Origin: Saprospiraceae bacterium
GTDB lineage: Bacteria > Bacteroidota > Bacteroidia > Chitinophagales > Saprospiraceae
DNA: 64,000 bases
Direction of reading: 5' to 3'
Assembly: GCA_022448945.1 (NCBI GenBank)
Contig: JAKVCV010000001.1
Span: forward strand, 282,792 to 346,791
The position numbers were made by a program, and so were the translations under genes. Shown one piece after another: positions 28,277-37,034 of the stretch (positions are counted from its first letter, which is position 1; every line of letters begins with the position of its first letter). The notes under the pieces are model-generated. The model was not told the DNA's origin, searched no databases, and worked only from the letters and a program-made list of their open reading frames with translations.

Positions 28277-29240
28277 AGAAAGGTAAGTTATTGATATCTA
28301 CGTTTCCGCCAGTTAAAATTAACCCGATCTTTTGACCTAAAAAACGTTCTTTTTGTTTTAATATTGCTGCTAGTGGAACTGCGGAAGAAGGTTCAACAAT
28401 AATTTTCATTCGTTCCCAGATTAAACGCATTGCCTGAATTATTTGTTGTTCAGAAACAGTGATGATCTCATTCAGATGTTCTTTAATAATATTAAAAGTT
28501 TTTGGACTCAAGTTTGTCAATAATCCATCTGCTATTGAATTAATACTTTTATTTTTCACAATTTCTCCTTTTTGAAAGGAAAGATATGCATCATCTACTC
28601 TTTCTGGTTCTGTTCCTATTATTTGGGTATCGGGAAGTAGGTAATGTGTGCCTAAAGCAGTTCCACTCATTAAACCTCCACCACCAATTGGTGCCATAAC
28701 GATGTCCATTCTCCCAACTTCTTCTATCAACTCTATCGCAGCAGTAGCTTGCCCTGCAATTACATTATAATTGTCGAAAGGATGAATAAATGTGGCATTT
28801 GTTTTTGCGACAACTTGATCTAGTGTGCTTTGTCGAGCAGCTATAGTAGGGTTACATGTTATGATATTAGCGCCGTATCCTTCTGTTGCTTTTCTCTTAA
28901 TTACTGGTGCACTGCTTGGCATAACAATATATGCATTAATATTGTGGTTTTTTGCACTCAAAGCTACTGCTTGCGCATGGTTTCCAGATGAATGTGTAGC
29001 AATTCCATTGGTTTTTTCTTTATCTGTTAATGCCATCGTTGCACAAGTGGCACCCCTCATCTTAAAGGCTCCAATCTTTTGGAAGTTCTCACATTTAAAA
29101 AAAATAGATGCACCAGTTAGTTTATTGATACTTGCATTGCTTATTACTGGTGTTTGATGAATGTAGGGTTTAATGGTTTTATGTGCTGTCAGTATTTGTT
29201 TTAATGATGGAACAGTAGTAATTTTTTCCATTGTATTCAT
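28275..29240 (-). CDS. Threonine/serine dehydratase-type PLP enzyme
   Basis: Fold type II pyridoxal-phosphate enzyme that deaminates threonine or serine, or racemises serine. The PLP lysine is Lys60 in FQKIGAFKMRGA; HSSGNHAQAVA binds the substrate carboxylate; GGGGLMSG holds the PLP phosphate. At 321 aa it lacks the C-terminal ACT-like regulatory domain of biosynthetic IlvA, so it fits catabolic threonine dehydratase or serine racemase; sequence by eye does not decide between them. Start may be Met1 or Met4. Divergence from neighbours and its own terminator suggest single transcription. Confidence 0.9.
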   Translation of the reverse strand: MNTMEKITTVPSLKQILTAHKTIKPYIHQTPVISNASINKLTGASIFFKCENFQKIGAFKMRGATCATMALTDKEKTNGIATHSSGNHAQAVALSAKNHNINAYIVMPSSAPVIKRKATEGYGANIITCNPTIAARQSTLDQVVAKTNATFIHPFDNYNVIAGQATAAIELIEEVGRMDIVMAPIGGGGLMSGTALGTHYLLPDTQIIGTEPERVDDAYLSFQKGEIVKNKSINSIADGLLTNLSPKTFNIIKEHLNEIITVSEQQIIQAMRLIWERMKIIVEPSSAVPLAAILKQKERFLGQKIGLILTGGNVDINNLPF

Positions 29241-29289
29241 GCCGGTATCTTAAGTAATGAAGTTAAAAACCCTATTTTCTAATTATAGC

Positions 29290-32200
29290 TTATTTTTTAA
29301 CGAACAATTTAGATTTAATTTCATAATTTTTGTTTAACAAAAACAAGTGATAATGCCCTGGCAATAAACTCGATACGTTTAATTTTAGCTTATTAGTTTC
29401 CCCTCTAATTTTATTATTGATAAGTAGTTGTCCTAATGAATTGAAAATTTTAATTTCAATTGCTTCACTTTTAAATCCTTCAATCCATAAAATATTCCTT
29501 GTTGGATTTGGATAAAGTATTAATTCTTGAGTTGAAGAACTAATTTTGTTTATGTTAGTTGCAGTAGAAATAATAACAGAGTCAATAAATACACAATTAT
29601 TAATATCTGTAACAGTTACAATATAAGTGCCTGCACACAAACCGGAAATACTTGAGGTTGTAGCACCATTATTCCATAAATAAAAGTATGAAGGACTGCC
29701 ACCATAAGGAAATGCTTCAGCAGTGCCATTACAGCCAAATGTAGAATCACTTGAATTAAGTGTAGCTGTTAAGGCAGAAGGTTCAGTTATTGAAATTGAA
29801 TCTATTGTTCCTGTACAACCTACAGAATCAGTCAAGAGTACAGAATAATAGCCAGGGCTAAGCCCACTTATGTTTTGAGTTGTATCACCTGTAGACCATA
29901 AAAAATTAAAACTACCTTGGCCTAAAGATGCATTAATAATTATTTCTCCGCTATTATCACCAAAACAAGGAATATCATTTATTTGTTGGACTAATGTAAT
30001 TATTGCAGGTGGTTCAGTGATTAAAATTGAATCTATTGTTTCCGTACAACCTACAGAATCAGTTAAGAACACAGAATAATACCCCGCACTAAGGCCATTT
30101 ATATTTTGAGTTGTATCACCTGTAGACCATAAAAAATTAAAACTACCTTGGCCTGAAGATGCATTAATAACTATTTGTCCAGTACTATCACCAAAACAAG
30201 GAATATTATTTAATTGTTGGACTGATGTGATTATTGCTGGTGGTTCAGTAATCGGTATAGAGTCAATCACATCGGAACAACCAAGAGAATCATAAAAAAC
30301 AACTGAGTATAAACCTGAATTTAAGCCACTTATGTTTTGTGTAGTTGCCCCATTAGACCATAAAAAATTAAAATTTCCCTGACCACTTAAACCATTGATT
30401 AAGATTTCGCCAGAATTATTATTATAGCAACTTAGATTCGATATCTGTTGAACATTTGCTGAAATAGCATATGGTGCAGATAAATCAATCGAGTCAATAA
30501 TTTCAATACAACCTATAGAGTCAATTAAACCAACAGAATAAAATCCCTCTGATAAATTACTGATATTTTGTGCAGTTGAATTATTTGACCACAAAAATGT
30601 ATATGGTTGAGTACCCCCATAGGGTTGTAATGTTATCTGGCCTGAGCTGTCATTATAACAAATAGGAGGTATAGCATTGACTATTGCTCCAAAAGTATCA
30701 GGAACCTGAACCAAATAGGTTGCAGAATCTTTACATCCTGCAGTTGTATTAAGGTTAACAAAATAACTTGAAGGTACTAGATTCGTTATTGTTGCTGTTG
30801 TTTCACCATTTGACCAAATTATGTTTGTATTGCTAGGGTTTGTTAACGTAAGTTGAATAGATCCTAATCCAGTGCTATGAGTATAACAGGGTAGATCATC
30901 AATTACAACTTTATCTATAATTGGTGGCGCATCGGGTATTAATGTAGAGTCAACAACAATACAACCATCAAGATGTGTGATCGTAACATATTGCCATCCT
31001 GCGGCTAAACCTGAAGCTATTTTAGTGGTGCTAGCACTACTACTCCAGTTAAATAAACATCCGCTAAACATACATGGGCAACCAGAACTTGATACCTGAA
31101 CAGTGGCATTACTATCACCTTGACAGGTTGGAGGGCTTAAACCTCCAAAATAGATTTGGTAAGGATCTGTAGCAGATAAGAATTGATCCCTATAACAGCC
31201 TGTGGAATCAGTAACTCGTATATTGTATGACCCAACATCTAATCCTGTTAAACTATCTATAATGGCCCCTGTAGACCATAATAAAGTATATGGAGCAATA
31301 CCTCCAGAAGGAGTTGAAAAAGCAGCAGCATCTGCAAATCCATTACAAGAAATATTGGTAAAATTAATTCCAGGATTTATATTGGAGCATGGGCGACTTA
31401 AATTAGTATATAATCCATTATAATTAGAACCCATATAGCTTCCCCAAGCAATACCAGTACCAGGTATAGTATATGTGCCTTCTAATCGTTTTATATGGAA
31501 GCCATTTGCACCCATCGGATTAATGCTGTCGGCTCTATATGCATAAACAAAATCAATTAAACCATTACCATCAATATCTTGAATTAAAGGGGTAGAGGCA
31601 AGGTTTACACCTGCTTCCTGAACATAGAATGGACTTACTTGATTGTTTGTAAAATCAATGCTTAGCAATTGATGGTTGAAGTTAGAACCATTATGATAAT
31701 TTAATGAAACAACGACTTCATCTCGGCCATCAAGATTTAAATCTATTGCATTTGCAGAGCCAAAATGAAGTTCTGATATACTGTCTCTCCATGTTACAAG
31801 GCCTGTTTTGCCATCAATCATAACCTGATAATAGTCAGAGAAAGAAGGCGCATGACCTTTAGCGAGTACAAGAAAGACATCTGGAGTTTTGTCACCAGTA
31901 AAATTACCGATTGTAGGTGCTGCACTAGATTCCGAACCTATATTACTGGTAGACCAAATTAATTGGTTTGTCCTTCCATCAATGACTCTAATTGTTCCAT
32001 CATAACCTTGATTAATGATATCTAGATGACCATCATCATTCATATCTGCTAGACTACTTGGCGCAATAAACCCTCTAGTTGAATGCGTTGCCAAGTTGAG
32101 CGCCCCACTAATATCGTTTGTCATTAAATCAGAAAGTCGAACCCGCCAAATAGATCCACCATCATCTTCACCACCACTTCCAAAAATTATATCTAAGTTT

Positions 32201-32844
32201 CCAGTGTTGCTAAAATCAGCTACTACAGGGGAACAATATGTTTCCTCGCCATCTGGCATAGTATCTTTTGCCAGTATATTTCCAGTCATGGCATCAATTA
32301 CCATTAAATAACCCGGATCTCTATTAGTATTCCAGGATGGGAGGGCATGATTTCCGCCATTTGTTATCAGAATTTCTGAAATATTGTCAGAATTTTGATC
32401 TGGTATCCATTGCGGGGTGTAAAAATTAAACCAGCCACTGTCAACTGCTTCAGTTGCTGGAGGTGTAAAAAACTCCCATATCATTACACCTGTAGCTCCA
32501 TTAATAGCATACAATTCAGCATATCTTCCACCTATAAAAACATCTGGAATACTATCACCAGTGATATCTTGAAATTGTGCACTTCCAAAAATTTCTTCAT
32601 CAGTAGCAAATTCCCATAAAATATTTCCTGTCGCACCATCAATGGCAACAATCCCATTACTTTGAGGTTGACCATCTAAACCCCCACCAATTAAAATATC
32701 AGCAATACTGTCATTATTTAAATGTACAGAGCGTGGAGAAGAAAAAGTTGTGGAAGTATCAATATAAGTTGACCAAACTAATGATTGGCTGAATAAAATA
32801 CTGTAATAAAGTAAAAAAAAGGATACTAGTATAGATTTTTTCAT
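29290..32844 (-). CDS. Beta-propeller / SprB-repeat protein with T9SS type A tail
   Basis: Large secreted surface protein (1184 aa). Signal peptide 1-20. Residues ~30-470 contain FG-GAP/PQQ-like propeller repeats (pattern D-x-N-x-D-x-x-D-x-x-x, such as DITGDSIPDVFIGG and DGATGNILWEF). Residues ~490-1095 hold about eight SprB-like repeats (C-x-G-D-x-x-G, then FLWSTGDTT and GLSAGYYSV). The last ~80 residues are a type A sorting domain (LILYPNPTRNILWIEGF ... HYHLFLLNKNYEIKSKLFVKK). Probably an adhesin or matrix-binding protein. Repeat units 5-7 are 231 bp apart and two are almost identical in DNA, indicating recent duplication. Function is otherwise unknown. Confidence 0.85.
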   Translation of the reverse strand: MKKSILVSFFLLYYSILFSQSLVWSTYIDTSTTFSSPRSVHLNNDSIADILIGGGLDGQPQSNGIVAIDGATGNILWEFATDEEIFGSAQFQDITGDSIPDVFIGGRYAELYAINGATGVMIWEFFTPPATEAVDSGWFNFYTPQWIPDQNSDNISEILITNGGNHALPSWNTNRDPGYLMVIDAMTGNILAKDTMPDGEETYCSPVVADFSNTGNLDIIFGSGGEDDGGSIWRVRLSDLMTNDISGALNLATHSTRGFIAPSSLADMNDDGHLDIINQGYDGTIRVIDGRTNQLIWSTSNIGSESSAAPTIGNFTGDKTPDVFLVLAKGHAPSFSDYYQVMIDGKTGLVTWRDSISELHFGSANAIDLNLDGRDEVVVSLNYHNGSNFNHQLLSIDFTNNQVSPFYVQEAGVNLASTPLIQDIDGNGLIDFVYAYRADSINPMGANGFHIKRLEGTYTIPGTGIAWGSYMGSNYNGLYTNLSRPCSNINPGINFTNISCNGFADAAAFSTPSGGIAPYTLLWSTGAIIDSLTGLDVGSYNIRVTDSTGCYRDQFLSATDPYQIYFGGLSPPTCQGDSNATVQVSSSGCPCMFSGCLFNWSSSASTTKIASGLAAGWQYVTITHLDGCIVVDSTLIPDAPPIIDKVVIDDLPCYTHSTGLGSIQLTLTNPSNTNIIWSNGETTATITNLVPSSYFVNLNTTAGCKDSATYLVQVPDTFGAIVNAIPPICYNDSSGQITLQPYGGTQPYTFLWSNNSTAQNISNLSEGFYSVGLIDSIGCIEIIDSIDLSAPYAISANVQQISNLSCYNNNSGEILINGLSGQGNFNFLWSNGATTQNISGLNSGLYSVVFYDSLGCSDVIDSIPITEPPAIITSVQQLNNIPCFGDSTGQIVINASSGQGSFNFLWSTGDTTQNINGLSAGYYSVFLTDSVGCTETIDSILITEPPAIITLVQQINDIPCFGDNSGEIIINASLGQGSFNFLWSTGDTTQNISGLSPGYYSVLLTDSVGCTGTIDSISITEPSALTATLNSSDSTFGCNGTAEAFPYGGSPSYFYLWNNGATTSSISGLCAGTYIVTVTDINNCVFIDSVIISTATNINKISSSTQELILYPNPTRNILWIEGFKSEAIEIKIFNSLGQLLINNKIRGETNKLKLNVSSLLPGHYHLFLLNKNYEIKSKLFVKK
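29780..30241 (-). repeat. Two near-identical 231-bp SprB repeat units
   Basis: Units beginning at 29780 and 30011 (a third, more divergent, starts at 30242) are exactly 231 bp (77 codons) apart. A block of 51 bp is identical between them (29873-29923 and 30104-30154). Confidence 0.85.
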
Positions 32845-33063
32845 AAGTTATGAGAGTTATTTAAGTCGAATATTTTAGATAATTTGTAGGGAGGACTTAA
32901 GTTTATAGTAAGGATTCAGAACAGATGAATAATCAAAAATAAGTATAATTAGATTAATAACAAATAAAATATCTCTAGAATTCGTGTTAAAATATTAAAT
33001 AGTCAATTTGATAAACAGATTAAATAATTGATTTGGTGACTTCTTTTTTCTTTAGAGTTAGAT

Positions 33064-33071
33064 TATATTTG
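33064..33071 (+). promoter_or_regulatory. -7 box upstream of the TPR protein
   Basis: TATATTTG matches TAnnTTTG; leader ~15 nt. Confidence 0.5.
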
Positions 33072-33089
33072 TAATCCAATTTTAAATAT

Positions 33090-33425
33090 ATGATGAGTAA
33101 ACGACTAAAACAATTAATGGGTTTTCTAGAGTCAAGCCCCAATGAACCATTCATCTTGTTTGCTATCGCAAAAGAATATGAAGGTCTAGGCGACAAACCA
33201 GAAGCATTGAAATATTACCTTATGCTTCAAAAAACTTCACCTGATTATGTTGGCACCTATTATCATCTAGGTAAATTGTATGAACAATTGCAAGACGATA
33301 AAAAAGCATTTTTAACCTATAAGAAAGGTATTGAAGTTGCTAAAATAGCTGGAGATAAACACAGTATTGCAGAATTGCATAGTGCAAAGATAGAATTAGG
33401 GGATGATGATGACTTTTTGAATTAA
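33090..33425 (+). CDS. Small TPR protein
   Basis: Soluble 111-residue protein made of about two to three tetratricopeptide helix pairs (ILFAIAKEYEGLGDKPEALKYY-type and YYHLGKLYEQLQDDKKAFLTY-type patterns), ending in an acidic tail. Such single-domain TPR proteins are protein-binding adaptors. It has no signal peptide. It precedes bamD on the same strand by ~90 nt, so it could be co-transcribed, but bamD may have its own promoter. The partner is not known. Confidence 0.85.
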   Translation: MMSKRLKQLMGFLESSPNEPFILFAIAKEYEGLGDKPEALKYYLMLQKTSPDYVGTYYHLGKLYEQLQDDKKAFLTYKKGIEVAKIAGDKHSIAELHSAKIELGDDDDFLN

Positions 33426-33503
33426 ATTTACCAACGAAAGCTAGAAAGTTATCGTTTTTTAGAAAAAACAAGTGAATTCATTCAAAAAACACATAAATAA
33501 CCG

Positions 33504-33511
33504 TACATTTG
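33504..33511 (+). promoter_or_regulatory. Possible -7 box immediately before bamD
   Basis: TACATTTG fits TAnnTTTG but ends only 5 nt before the bamD ATG at 33517, which would make a leaderless mRNA; no TTG at -33, so it may be chance. Confidence 0.3.
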
Positions 33512-33516
33512 CAGCT

Positions 33517-34338
33517 ATGCTAAAACAGAAAGGATTTTTTATTAGTAATTTGTTGATAATTATAGTACTTTTATTTTCTGGTTGTAAAAGTAAATTTGAG
33601 ACGCTAAGATTATCGAGTGATAAAGATTTGAAACTGTCAAAGGCTTTTGAGTTTTATGAACAAAAGGAATATTTAAAAGCCCAGTATTTATTTGAGGATT
33701 TAATTGGTCAGGTCCGGATGACATCTGATGCAGAGAAAGTCTATTTTTATTATGCTTATACGCATTATCATCTTAAGAACTATTCTTTTGCTTCATATTA
33801 TTTCAAGAAATTTTCAACAACTTACCCAACAGGAAAGTATGCAGAGGAGGCCTTGTTTAAGAGTGCGGATTCTTTTTATAAATTATCTCCTAATTATAGA
33901 TTAACACAGGAAGATACAGAAAGCGCTATTGAGGGCTTACAAATATTTATTAATACTTATCCTCATAGTGAGAAAGTTGCAGAGTGTAATGAAAGGATTG
34001 ACAAGTTAAGGGCAAAACTGGAACAAAAGGCTTTCGATAATGCTAAAGGTTATTATCATAGGAAACGATACAAATCTTCGGCATATACTTTTAATAATTT
34101 ACTTGTAAATTATCCGGATACAAAAGAGGGTGAGTATATTCGATATATGATTATTAAATCTACATTTAAATATGCACAGCAAAGTATCTTGTCAAAGCAA
34201 ATTGAAAGATTAGAGCAAACAGCCATAGCATGTAATAATTTTAAGAAGAAACATAATGATAGTAAACATATAAAAGAAGTTGAACAAATATACATAACTG
34301 CCAATAACAAAATCAAAAAAATTAGAAATGAATATTAA
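33517..34338 (+). CDS. bamD: Outer membrane protein assembly factor BamD
   Basis: Outer-membrane lipoprotein of the BAM complex, which folds beta-barrel proteins. The lipoprotein signal ends with LLFSGC (Cys24 lipidated), followed by five TPR-like helix pairs, e.g. AFEFYEQKEYLKAQYLFEDLI and YYHRKRYKSSAYTFNNLL. I chose the ATG at 33517; the upstream GTG (33472) would put a charged extension ahead of the lipoprotein signal. It overlaps rpoZ by 11 nt, so the two are translationally linked. The order bamD-rpoZ-coaBC-porD recurs in Bacteroidota as I recall. Confidence 0.93.
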   Translation: MLKQKGFFISNLLIIIVLLFSGCKSKFETLRLSSDKDLKLSKAFEFYEQKEYLKAQYLFEDLIGQVRMTSDAEKVYFYYAYTHYHLKNYSFASYYFKKFSTTYPTGKYAEEALFKSADSFYKLSPNYRLTQEDTESAIEGLQIFINTYPHSEKVAECNERIDKLRAKLEQKAFDNAKGYYHRKRYKSSAYTFNNLLVNYPDTKEGEYIRYMIIKSTFKYAQQSILSKQIERLEQTAIACNNFKKKHNDSKHIKEVEQIYITANNKIKKIRNEY

Positions 34339-34678
34339 CAGAAATAATGAAATAAAACAAAAAGCTCAGGGAATTAATCCATCTATTGTTGCTCGTAACC
34401 TTGATGAAATTTCAGATCTTAGTGGTGGAAATATTTATCATTCTTTGAATATTGTAGCAAATCGTGCAAATCAGATTAGTGTTGACCTGAAAAGAGAATT
34501 AAATGCTAAGTTGAATGAATTTGCTTCTACTACAGATTCTCTTGAAGAGATTCATGAAAATAAAGAACAAATTGAAATATCAAAGTTCTACGAACGTCTT
34601 CCGAATCCAAGTATTATAGCTCTACACGATTTCTTTGATGGTAAAATTTATTTTAGATATAAAGAAGATGAAGAATAG
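34328..34678 (+). CDS. rpoZ: DNA-directed RNA polymerase subunit omega (Bacteroidota form)
   Basis: Small subunit that helps assemble RNA polymerase around beta-prime. It matches the Bacteroidota RpoZ-like type (VARNLDEISDLSGGNIYHSLNIVANRANQI, then a helical acidic part and ISKFYERLPNPSIIALHDF). It differs strongly from E. coli omega, and the assignment relies on the phylum-specific family. Overlaps the end of bamD by 11 nt. A hairpin follows it. Confidence 0.85.
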   Translation: MNINRNNEIKQKAQGINPSIVARNLDEISDLSGGNIYHSLNIVANRANQISVDLKRELNAKLNEFASTTDSLEEIHENKEQIEISKFYERLPNPSIIALHDFFDGKIYFRYKEDEE

Positions 34679-34701
34679 AAATTCTTCACTTTGATCTATA
34701 A

Positions 34702-34737
34702 TAAATCCTGATAATTGCCAATAATTATCAGGATTTA
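34702..34737 (+). terminator. Hairpin after rpoZ
   Basis: TAAATCCTGATAATT pairs with AATTATCAGGATTTA around a short loop, but only a weak T tract follows. It may separate bamD-rpoZ from coaBC transcription or act as a processing site. Confidence 0.55.
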
Positions 34738-34753
34738 CTATTTATTTGAATTG

Positions 34754-34761
34754 TATTTTTG
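34754..34761 (+). promoter_or_regulatory. -7 box upstream of coaBC
   Basis: TATTTTTG fits TAnnTTTG, between the rpoZ hairpin and the coaBC ATG (34794); no TTG at -33. Confidence 0.4.
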
Positions 34762-34793
34762 AGGAATGCTTTTATGAAATCATATCCAGTTTT

Positions 34794-35996
34794 ATGTTAA
34801 AAGGTAAAAAAATCTTAGTTGCTGTTACAGGAAGTATTGCTGCTTATAAGGCGGCTTTACTTGTACGCTTGTTAGTCAAAGAGGATGTTATTGTAAAGGT
34901 TGTTATGACTCCTTCGGCTAAAGATTTTATTACACCATTAACACTTTCAACCCTTTCTAAAAATCCTGTACATATTGATATCAGTTCTGAAGAAGGTTGG
35001 CATAACCATGTAGAGCTAGGCATGTGGTCAGATGCAATGATCATAGCACCTGCAACAGCAAACACTATTGCTAAAATGGCCAATGGTTTATGCGATAACT
35101 TGTTATTAGCAGCCTACTTATCAAGCCGTTGTCCTGTATTTATTGCTCCTGCTATGGATTTAGATATGTGGGAACACCCTGCGAATCAACAAAATTGTAA
35201 AAAACTTCAGGGATATGGAAATTATTTACTTCCTGTTGAAGAAGGAGAATTAGCTAGTGGTTTGGTAGGAAAAGGTAGAATGGCTGAGCCTGAAAACATT
35301 GTATTACAACTTGAAAGTTTTTTTTTAAATCAACAGAAGAATAATTCATTAGCGAATAAAACTGTAATTATTACATCGGGACCTACAGTTGAGGCCATTG
35401 ATCCAGTCCGATTTATAAGTAATCACTCTACTGGCAAAATGGGTGCAGCATTAGCAGATAATTTAGCAAACCTAGGAGCTAATGTTATATTTGTTAGTGG
35501 ACCTTCTAAGGTTAAACCAATTTCAAATTCTATAAAAATAATAGATGTTCAGTCTGCTGAGGAAATGTATAAGGCTACTGCTGAATATTTTCCAAATGCA
35601 GATATAGTTATTCTTGCAGCTGCAGTAGCAGATTATACTCCAATAGATGTTGCTAGTAACAAAATCAAGAAAACATCTGAACAAATGAGTGTCCAATTAA
35701 GAAAAACAAAAGATATTGCTGCTACTTTGGGAAAACAAAAACAAACCAATCAGATTATGGTTGGTTTTGCTTTAGAGACCAATAATGCTTTTGAAAATGC
35801 AGAACGAAAATTAAAAGAAAAAAATATGGATTTTATAGTTCTGAATAATTTAGAGGATAAAGGCGCAGGATTTGCATATGACACCAATAAGGTTACTTTT
35901 CTCGATAAGAATGGTCTTATAACTCGTTTTGATATGAAATCAAAAATAGATGTAGCTCATGACATTATAGACAAGATAATTACGTTGTTAATATAA
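34794..35996 (+). CDS. coaBC: Bifunctional phosphopantothenoylcysteine decarboxylase/ligase
   Basis: Coenzyme A biosynthesis: CoaB joins phosphopantothenate to cysteine, CoaC decarboxylates the product using FMN. CoaC half (residues ~1-180 from this ATG): GSIAAYKAALL, catalytic His in HVELGMWSD, and substrate clamp APAMDLDMW. CoaB half (~190-400): TSGPTVEAIDPVRFISN, STGKMGAALAD and AAVADYTPI. The ELASGLVGKGRM segment has Ser where E. coli has the catalytic-loop Cys. The upstream in-frame TTG/ATG-poor extension to 34746 is unlikely to be used; the ATG at 34794 starts directly before the conserved KKILVAVTGS strand. Confidence 0.95.
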   Translation: MLKGKKILVAVTGSIAAYKAALLVRLLVKEDVIVKVVMTPSAKDFITPLTLSTLSKNPVHIDISSEEGWHNHVELGMWSDAMIIAPATANTIAKMANGLCDNLLLAAYLSSRCPVFIAPAMDLDMWEHPANQQNCKKLQGYGNYLLPVEEGELASGLVGKGRMAEPENIVLQLESFFLNQQKNNSLANKTVIITSGPTVEAIDPVRFISNHSTGKMGAALADNLANLGANVIFVSGPSKVKPISNSIKIIDVQSAEEMYKATAEYFPNADIVILAAAVADYTPIDVASNKIKKTSEQMSVQLRKTKDIAATLGKQKQTNQIMVGFALETNNAFENAERKLKEKNMDFIVLNNLEDKGAGFAYDTNKVTFLDKNGLITRFDMKSKIDVAHDIIDKIITLLI

Positions 35997-36113
35997 TTTC
36001 TAAGATTTTTATTGATTATTAAATGGATGTTAAACCTATAATAAAAGTTAAATTATCCAGATTTTTTTCCGTTATTTAAGTTGTTAAAATTTCTAAAAAA
36101 TAGTATTGAAAAT

Positions 36114-37028
36114 ATGACATTCATTAAAAATATAGGTGTTTTTTTTCTTATAGTATCTATGAGTATCTCTCTAGCCGCTCAGGATTTTAATGTAGAAGTA
36201 ACTGTAAATACTCCTAAGATACAGACAGTTGATCCGAAGATTTTTAAAAACTTGGGAATAGCAATTGAAGAATTTATGAATACCCGTGATTGGGTTGAGG
36301 AAAACTTCGAGCCAGAAGAACGTATAGAACTTAATCTTGTTATTACTATAGATAGGGAAATTTCACAGACTGAGTTTGAAGGCCAAATCACAATTCAGGC
36401 AAGTCGACCTATATATAATAGTGGGTATAATTCTGTTTTGTTTCAAAGTTTAGATAAAGAATTTAAGTTTTCATATGGAGAGTATGAACGGTTGGACTTT
36501 TCTGAAAATACTTTTACCTCAAATTTAACATCAGTTCTGGCGTTCTATGCTTATGTAATACTTGGTATGGATTCTGATTCTTTTTCCGAATTAGGAGGTA
36601 GTGATTATTTACAAAAGGCTCAAAATATCTTAAATGCTGTACCTCGCGGGGTTGCACCAGGATGGACGTCTGATAATGGTGTAGTTAATAGGAGTCGCTA
36701 TTGGATCATAGAAAATTTATTAAGTGCTCGAATGCAGGAAATGCGTAGAGCAATGTACCAATATTACATGTTGGGTCTTGATAGAGTGTCTCAGGAGGAT
36801 TTGAGGGAAAAGGGTTTAGAGTCGATTTTGCAGGCATTAAAAATCATTCAAAATGCGAATGAGACTAATCCGGGTACTATGTGGGTTCAATTATTTTCTG
36901 ATGCTAAAAGAGATGAAATTATTGGTTTGTTTGAAGTCGCAGATTTTAATACTAAACGAACAGTATATAATATTATGATCAAACTCGATGGCACCCACGC
37001 CAATGATTATAGAGTTTTATTGAAATAA
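36114..37028 (+). CDS. porD: DUF4835 / T9SS protein PorD
   Basis: Exported protein of the DUF4835 family, annotated in Bacteroidota as T9SS component PorD. Signal peptide in residues 1-23 (ending LAAQ), then QDFNVEVTVNTPKIQTVDPKIFKNL, a characteristic start of this family, and YWIIENLLSARMQEMRRAMYQYYMLGLD in the second half. Its exact role in type IX secretion is not established. The ATG at 36114 is preferred over an upstream TTG (36081), which would lengthen the signal region. It follows coaBC as in many relatives, where recN usually comes next; here uvrA converges instead, 6 nt away. Confidence 0.88.
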   Translation: MTFIKNIGVFFLIVSMSISLAAQDFNVEVTVNTPKIQTVDPKIFKNLGIAIEEFMNTRDWVEENFEPEERIELNLVITIDREISQTEFEGQITIQASRPIYNSGYNSVLFQSLDKEFKFSYGEYERLDFSENTFTSNLTSVLAFYAYVILGMDSDSFSELGGSDYLQKAQNILNAVPRGVAPGWTSDNGVVNRSRYWIIENLLSARMQEMRRAMYQYYMLGLDRVSQEDLREKGLESILQALKIIQNANETNPGTMWVQLFSDAKRDEIIGLFEVADFNTKRTVYNIMIKLDGTHANDYRVLLK

Positions 37029-37034
37029 TTTAGA

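Noticed and set aside
34328-34338. bamD/rpoZ overlap as a sequencing frameshift
   Set aside because: Both proteins are complete with normal ends; an 11-nt overlap is a usual sign of coupled genes.
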